Of a DNA stretch of 17,898 nucleotides, positions 13,595 to 17,898 are shown in pieces. Each line of letters begins with the position of its first letter. The first letter of the stretch is position 1. The notes beneath the pieces are model-generated. The model was not told where the DNA came from, did not search any database, and saw only the letters and a program-made list of their open reading frames with translations. This stretch comes from Caryophanales bacterium (GTDB taxonomy: Bacteria; Bacillota_I; Bacilli_A; RFN20; CAG-826), in NCBI GenBank assembly GCA_028726925.1, contig JAQYPI010000024.1, positions 1 through 17,898 on the forward strand. Direction: 5' to 3'. The position numbers and the translations under genes were made by a program.

Positions 13595-15148
13595 TTATTC
13601 CTCGACTTCGTAGGCGTCCAAAGAGCCTTTGAGGCGGAGCTTGATGTCTTCTTTCGCGACTTCGATGGAGACAAGATCACCCTCGTTCCAAGAATAGGGC
13701 GAGTTGCAAATGAAATCCTCCTCGTCGTCGGTGCGGACGAGGTATTGGTAGTGGTCGCCGATCCAGACGGCGCTTAGGATCTCGCCAGAGCTATGGCCCT
13801 GGGAAAGGTCGTCAGAAAGGACGACTTTCTCGAGGGCGACGACCGCGACGACCTTGGCTTCCTTGCGGAAATCGTAGACTTTCTTGGTCGCGGGGCAAAG
13901 GACGGTACCACCCTCTTGGAGGACGCCGCCTTCGACGAGCTGGGTGACGTCGACGGGGAAGGCATCTTCGCCGATGACGACGTCGTTGTCCCCGTCGATG
14001 TAGGCGTCGACGTATTCGTTCTCGTCATAGGTCTTTTCCATGACCTGGATGTTCTCGGGATCGACGCTCAGGGAGACGACGGTGCCGACCGCGCGATCCT
14101 TCGTGTCGCGGCAAGCGACCTCGCTTTTGCCGACGAGGACGACGTATTGGTAATGGACGCCCTGGAAGATTTTGGATTCGATCTTGCCGTCGACGGTGCC
14201 GGTCCCGGCCTCGCCGATCTTGAAGTCCTCGGGACGGATGACGACGTCGACCTTCTGGTTCGCGGGGAAATCGTCGACGCAATCCCAGACCTTGTTGATG
14301 AAGCGGACTTTCTTGGAACCCGCCATCGTGCCGTTATAGATGTTGGATTCGCCGATGAAGTCCGCGACAAAGGCGTTCACGGGCTCGTTGTAGATCTGTT
14401 CCGGCGTGCCGATTTGCTGGACGACGCCGTCTTTCATGATGATGATGCGGTCCGACATCGTGAGGGCCTCTTCCTGGTCGTGGGTGACGTAGAAGAAGGT
14501 GATGCCGAGTTTGCGGTGCATTTCCTTGAGCTCGAGCTGCATGTCCTTGCGCATCTTGTGGTCAAGCGCGGATAGCGGCTCATCGAGGAGCAAAACCTTC
14601 GGCTCATTGACGATGGCGCGGGCGATCGCGACGCGCTGCTGCTGGCCGCCCGAGAGGGTGCCGACGTCGCGGTCCTCCATTTCCTCGAGGTCGACGAGCT
14701 TGAGGGCGCGGGAGACCTTCTCGTCGATGGTCTTCGCGGGCAGATGCTTCATCTTGACCTTCGGGGTGCCGTCCTTGTCGAGGACGGGTTTCCCGTCTTT
14801 CCCGATGACGGGCACCGGCACCTTCTTGAGCTTGAGACCGAAAGCGACGTTGTCGTAGACGTCGAGGTGGGGGAACAAGGCGTAATGCTGGAACACCGTG
14901 TTGACCGGGCGCTTATAAGGCGGCAGCAAGGAAATGTCCTGCCCATTGAGCAAGATTTCGCCCGAGCTCGGGAGCTCGAAACCCGCTATCATGCGAAGCG
15001 TTGTGGTTTTCCCACATCCCGACGGCCCAAGGATCGTGATGAATTCGCCTCGCTTCACATCGAGATTGAAGTCATCGACAACCGTCGTCCCGTCGAATTG
15101 CTTGCACACGTGGCGCAAGCCGATGATCGTATCCGACACACCATCCAT
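13595..15148 (-). CDS. potA: Polyamine ABC transporter ATPase PotA, with insertion and extended C-terminus
   Basis: A 517-residue ATPase that drives polyamine import. Walker A GPSGCGKT (41-48), Q-loop Gln87, signature LSGGQ (165-169), Walker B LLLDE (186-190) and H-loop His223 (VTHDQEEAL) are intact. PotA is usually 350-380 residues. Two differences account for the extra length. Residues about 110-138 form an insertion in the helical subdomain rich in Lys, Pro, Gly and Asp, with an internal near-repeat (GKDGKPV, DKDGTPK). The C-terminus continues past the usual TOBE region (about 275-385) into a second similar region (about 388-510); both contain a HYQY strand (GVHYQYVV and GDHYQYLV). GGAGGG six bases before the ATG fixes the start. 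It is the first gene of the pot operon. Confidence 0.93.
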   Translation of the reverse strand: MDGVSDTIIGLRHVCKQFDGTTVVDDFNLDVKRGEFITILGPSGCGKTTTLRMIAGFELPSSGEILLNGQDISLLPPYKRPVNTVFQHYALFPHLDVYDNVAFGLKLKKVPVPVIGKDGKPVLDKDGTPKVKMKHLPAKTIDEKVSRALKLVDLEEMEDRDVGTLSGGQQQRVAIARAIVNEPKVLLLDEPLSALDHKMRKDMQLELKEMHRKLGITFFYVTHDQEEALTMSDRIIIMKDGVVQQIGTPEQIYNEPVNAFVADFIGESNIYNGTMAGSKKVRFINKVWDCVDDFPANQKVDVVIRPEDFKIGEAGTGTVDGKIESKIFQGVHYQYVVLVGKSEVACRDTKDRAVGTVVSLSVDPENIQVMEKTYDENEYVDAYIDGDNDVVIGEDAFPVDVTQLVEGGVLQEGGTVLCPATKKVYDFRKEAKVVAVVALEKVVLSDDLSQGHSSGEILSAVWIGDHYQYLVRTDDEEDFICNSPYSWNEGDLVSIEVAKEDIKLRLKGSLDAYEVEE

Positions 15149-15159
15149 AATTGTCCCTC

Positions 15160-15235
15160 CATGGTTTTGGTCTAGAAAGATAAGTACAGAGTGAGAACCT
15201 TAGCAACGGCGCTTCAGTTCAACGGCGAAAATAAT
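15160..15235 (-). promoter_or_regulatory. Probable promoter region of the pot operon
   Basis: The only possible elements seen are a -35-like TTGCTA with a poor -10 (TTATCT) 17 bases downstream on the minus strand. The operon must start hereabouts because nothing co-directional lies upstream, but no convincing promoter is visible and a regulator may be needed. Confidence 0.3.
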
Positions 15236-15302
15236 GGGGTTTGCACCCCCAAAATGCAATACTTTTTTTTCGCGATTTTTACCCCCGAAAAATGAGTCGG
15301 GG
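15236..15302. repeat. Two GC-arm hairpins in the divergent control region
   Basis: GGGGT-TTGC-ACCCC (15236-15249) and CCCCGA (15283-15288) with TCGGGG (15297-15302). They flank the T-rich inverted repeat copy at 15266-15280. Neither is followed by a T run in the right direction, so a simple terminator is unlikely. Confidence 0.55.
15266..15280. repeat. Upstream arm of a 15-bp inverted repeat pair
   Basis: TTTTTCGCGATTTTT is the exact reverse complement of the sequence at 15383-15397, 102 bases away. Each arm has a TCGCGA palindromic core flanked by A/T runs. It probably marks a protein binding site in the shared pot/lipoprotein control region. Confidence 0.7.
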
Positions 15303-15378
15303 AAAAAATTGGCTTTTATTCGGCATTATCGAAGGAATCCCGTCAAAAATTTTCTTTATTTTTCCGCGAAGATTTTGC

Positions 15379-15406
15379 TTCCAAAAATCGCGAAAAATCC
15401 TACAAT
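15379..15406 (+). promoter_or_regulatory. Promoter for the thioredoxin-like lipoprotein, nearly leaderless
   Basis: TACAAT (15401-15406) is a good -10 box. TTCCAA (15379-15384) lies 16 bases upstream as a weak -35 box. Predicted transcription start is near 15413, three bases before the ATG at 15416, and no Shine-Dalgarno sequence precedes that ATG. The 15-bp repeat arm fills the spacer, so a bound protein would block polymerase. Confidence 0.55.
15383..15397. repeat. Downstream arm of the 15-bp inverted repeat pair, within the promoter spacer
   Basis: AAAAATCGCGAAAAA, the exact reverse complement of 15266-15280. It sits between the -35 and -10 boxes of the lipoprotein promoter, a classic operator position. 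A degenerate third site (TTTTTCCGCGAAGATTTT, 15359-15376) lies just upstream. Confidence 0.7.
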
Positions 15407-15415
15407 GTTTTTGCT

Positions 15416-16555
15416 ATGAGTTTTCGACGCAATTTTCTCCTATGCCTCTTCCCGCTGGCCTGCACGCTCGCCGGGTGTGGAGGCGACTCGGGCGCGACGA
15501 AAGTCCCCCTCCTTTTCGGATCCAAGGAATACACTTCCGAAACCGAGATCACCCCGACCTCGCACATGAAGAAGCTCGAGGACCAAAGCGTCTTAGAAGC
15601 CATGGTTGAGCGCGGGGAGAATTTCCTCCTCGTTGTTCTTGGCGACGCCCACGAGACCTGCGGGTGTTGGAACACCTTCCACCAAAACAACATCGTCCGG
15701 TTCCAGCAAGAAACGAACGTCCTCTTTCATTACCTCTATAGCAACGAAATCACGAAGGATTTCGGCCTCGACATCGGCTCGCAGAAGGCGACGATCGCAA
15801 TCTTCCGCGACGGGAAAGTCGCTTACCAGAATTTCGATGTCCCCGAGGACAGCGACTTCTATCGCGACTACGCGAGTTTCCGTCGGTACATGCTTGATCG
15901 CATCGCGCTTCCGCGCGTGCATTATTTGACCCGGGACCAATTAAGCGCCCTTTATGATGGCGTCACCCCCTTCACGATCTACTTCTCCCGCCAGACGTGC
16001 GGAGACTGCGCCTACATGCAGAAAACATCCTATCGCGCCTATTACGAATCCCATCCCGAGGGAATCGAGGATTCCTACATCATCGACATGGACGACGTCG
16101 GGATCGGGTCCGTGAAAGTCGATGGGGTCATCTACCATAAATCCACCTCCGAGAACGCGAACGCCTACCAAAAGGAAGCTCAGGCCCTCTACGACGCCTT
16201 CAAGATCGAATACGGGCTCGACGAGGCGATGGACAACCCATCGGGTTACGGGACGGGCTATGTCCCGACTCTCTACCACGTCAACCCGGAGGGAAACGGC
16301 AAAAAACGGGGGGACGTCATCGATATGTCGGGCGTCTTCTATAATGACCGCATCGAAGACGGCGAGATCGCGTATACCTATTTCACGGAAGAGCGGCTCG
16401 GGCTAGAATCCCTCTCCTACCTCCGCGATTCGCACGTAGAGATCAAGGTCCTTCTCGGCCAAGAAGTCGCCTCGAGCGACCGCGAGGGCATCGGGGCCTA
16501 CCACGACCCAATCCTGAACGCCTTCCTCGACGCCGCAGTCGGGACCATCTCCTAA
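15416..16555 (+). CDS. Lipoprotein with two thioredoxin-like modules
   Basis: A 379-residue lipoprotein. A basic start and hydrophobic stretch lead to the lipobox L-A-G-C with Cys21. The first thioredoxin-like module (about 55-155) has a CGC motif (Cys82, Cys84) in place of CxxC, followed by the typical IAIFRDGKVAYQ strands. The second (about 165-330) has a standard CGDC motif (Cys195, Cys198) after FTIYFSRQT, and a later GYVPTLYHV (about 282-290) that looks like the cis-proline strand. The architecture suggests a surface thiol-disulfide or thiol-stress protein, perhaps one that reduces or isomerises disulfides in exported proteins (inference). The CGC module may be redox-active or metal-binding. 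It is divergent from the pot operon, and pepT follows after 18 bases, so they are probably co-transcribed. Confidence 0.75.
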   Translation: MSFRRNFLLCLFPLACTLAGCGGDSGATKVPLLFGSKEYTSETEITPTSHMKKLEDQSVLEAMVERGENFLLVVLGDAHETCGCWNTFHQNNIVRFQQETNVLFHYLYSNEITKDFGLDIGSQKATIAIFRDGKVAYQNFDVPEDSDFYRDYASFRRYMLDRIALPRVHYLTRDQLSALYDGVTPFTIYFSRQTCGDCAYMQKTSYRAYYESHPEGIEDSYIIDMDDVGIGSVKVDGVIYHKSTSENANAYQKEAQALYDAFKIEYGLDEAMDNPSGYGTGYVPTLYHVNPEGNGKKRGDVIDMSGVFYNDRIEDGEIAYTYFTEERLGLESLSYLRDSHVEIKVLLGQEVASSDREGIGAYHDPILNAFLDAAVGTIS

Positions 16556-16573
16556 GAAAGGAAACAAAGCATC

Positions 16574-17800
16574 ATGAACGAAAACCTGAACCGCTTCTTG
16601 CGGTACGTCAAAATCGACACCCAAAGCGACGAATCGAGCCTTTCCGTCCCAAGCGCGGCGAAGGAGCTCGATCTCACCCGCCTCCTTCAGAAAGAACTCG
16701 CGGAGATGGGGATCGCTTCTTCCATCAACGAATTCGGCATCCTCTATGGCAAGCTCGATGGCGACCCGACCCTCGACCCGATCGGCCTCAACGCCCACGT
16801 GGACACCGCCTCGGAATGCTCAGGCAAGGACGTGAAGCCGCAAATCATCAAGAACTACGACGGGGGCGTGATTCGCCTGAACGACGAATATTTCATGTCT
16901 CCCAAAGAATTCCCGACGCTTGCGGACCACATCGGGCACGATCTCGTCGTCACGAGCGGGGATACCCTCCTCGGGGCGGACGACAAGGCCGGGGTCGCGA
17001 TCATCATGGCCGTCCTCGCCTATTTCGCTTCTCATCCCGAGGTCAAACATCACCCCATTTGCTTCTGCTTCACCCCGGACGAGGAAATCGGCAGGGGTCC
17101 GGACCATTTCGACGCGGAAACCTTCGGGGCGAAATACGCGTACACGATCGACGGAAGCCGGATCGACGAAATCGCTTATGAGACGTTCAACGCCGCCCAC
17201 GCGGACATCGTGATCCACGGCATCTCCATCCACCCGGGCGAAGCCAAGGGCAAGCTCGTCAACGCCCAAACCGTCGCATTCCGTTTTGATTCCCTTCTCC
17301 CCTCTTCGGAACGTCCCGAAACGACGGATGGCCACGAAGGGTTCTATCACTTGGTCGGGATAAGAGGGAACGTCGACACCGCCTCCCTCCATTACATCCT
17401 GCGCGACCATGACCGCGGGTTGCTCGAAAAGCGCAAGACGGTTATCCAGGAAGCCGCGGAAAGCCTCGAGAAGCTCTATCCTGGCATCAAGATCGACGTC
17501 ACGATTAAGGATGATTACCGCAACATGAAAGAGGTGCTCGACGTGCATCCCGAAGCCGTCGAGAAAGCGACCGCGGCGTTCAAAAGCCTCGGCATAAAGC
17601 CCGTCTATCCCCCCATTCGCGGCGGGACCGACGGGGCGACTTTCTCCTTCAAGGGTTGCCCGACCCCGAACCTCGGGACCGGCAGTTACAACCATCATGG
17701 TCGGTTCGAATACCTCTCCGTTCCCGAATTCGACCAGATGATCGAGATCGTTAAGACAATGCTCATGTACGGTAAAGAAGCAAGCAACCGAAAACAATAG
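16574..17800 (+). CDS. pepT: Peptidase T (tripeptide aminopeptidase)
   Basis: A 408-residue cytoplasmic M20-family zinc aminopeptidase that removes the N-terminal residue of tripeptides. The metal site is complete: HVDT (His75, catalytic Asp77), GADDKAG (bridging Asp136), PDEEIG (catalytic Glu170, zinc ligand Glu171), TIDG (Asp193) and SYNHHG (His374/His375). IRGGTDGA (about 348-355) is the family's substrate-binding block. Full length for PepT. AAAGGA lies 11 bases before the ATG. It follows the thioredoxin-like lipoprotein by 18 bases and is most likely expressed with it, which pairs a surface thiol protein with peptide catabolism for no obvious reason. Confidence 0.95.
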   Translation: MNENLNRFLRYVKIDTQSDESSLSVPSAAKELDLTRLLQKELAEMGIASSINEFGILYGKLDGDPTLDPIGLNAHVDTASECSGKDVKPQIIKNYDGGVIRLNDEYFMSPKEFPTLADHIGHDLVVTSGDTLLGADDKAGVAIIMAVLAYFASHPEVKHHPICFCFTPDEEIGRGPDHFDAETFGAKYAYTIDGSRIDEIAYETFNAAHADIVIHGISIHPGEAKGKLVNAQTVAFRFDSLLPSSERPETTDGHEGFYHLVGIRGNVDTASLHYILRDHDRGLLEKRKTVIQEAAESLEKLYPGIKIDVTIKDDYRNMKEVLDVHPEAVEKATAAFKSLGIKPVYPPIRGGTDGATFSFKGCPTPNLGTGSYNHHGRFEYLSVPEFDQMIEIVKTMLMYGKEASNRKQ

Positions 17801-17898
17801 ATAGACCGCCAGCACTACACTATTCCGAACCAAAGACCAAAAGATAAGCATTTTGAGAAAATCTAAACTTTTGGATTTTCCTACAATTCCGACTACGG
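17801..17898. other. Sequence after pepT, window end
   Basis: GAAAATC and GATTTTC (within about 17855-17880) form a weak hairpin without a T run. TACAAT at 17882-17887 is a possible -10 box for a gene beyond the window and, like 15401-15406, is preceded by TCC. No coding sequence is visible. Confidence 0.3.

Noticed and set aside
13793..14575. Open frame on the plus strand opposite potA
   Set aside because: Shadow of potA, which carries every ABC ATPase motif.
1..17898. CRISPR array, insertion sequence, prophage or integrase
   Set aside because: No regularly spaced repeats, transposase, recombinase or phage structural genes were seen on either strand.

Overview
The window looks like a chromosome segment of a GC-rich, Gram-positive-type bacterium. 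It carries several SpeII-type lipoproteins, strong GGAGG ribosome binding sites, UGA used as a stop, and a potABCD polyamine importer beside pepT. My best inference is an uncultured gut Bacilli/Firmicutes lineage of the RF39/RFN20 kind. That placement is a guess from gene style, not a measured taxonomy.

Region 1 (1-3593): the N-terminus of a cation:proton antiporter (minus strand, running off the window) is divergent from a large secreted, membrane-anchored protein with a transglutaminase-like triad. A bidirectional terminator separates that gene from a convergent cysteine-rich DUF5714-type gene.

Region 2 (3631-7105): two minus-strand envelope genes, a small lipoprotein and then a single-chain ABC transporter of the MacB/FtsX type with a large extracytoplasmic domain. 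The two probably have separate promoters.

Region 3 (about 7200-8900): a strikingly AT-rich island encoding an AbiEi/AbiEii type IV toxin-antitoxin (phage defence) pair with an inverted repeat over its promoter. It has foreign base composition and sits next to two tRNA genes, tRNA-Arg(ACG) and tRNA-Cys(GCA).

Region 4 (9322-15148): an acyl-ACP thioesterase is convergent on a tightly packed polyamine-transport operon, potA-potB-potC-potD (minus strand; gaps or overlaps of 3, -7 and 6 bases). PotA has an insertion in its helical domain and what looks like a duplicated C-terminal TOBE region. PotD is unusually long and has both a lipobox and a C-terminal membrane helix.

Region 5 (15149-17898): an AT-rich divergent control region with a perfect 15-bp inverted repeat pair and two hairpins precedes a lipoprotein with two thioredoxin-like modules. 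Peptidase T (pepT) follows, probably in the same operon.

The window is mostly ordinary core and transport genes. The most unusual items are the AbiE island, the repeat-bearing control region at 15.2-15.4 kb, the PotA/PotD architecture, and two genes that appear to be expressed from nearly leaderless mRNAs.
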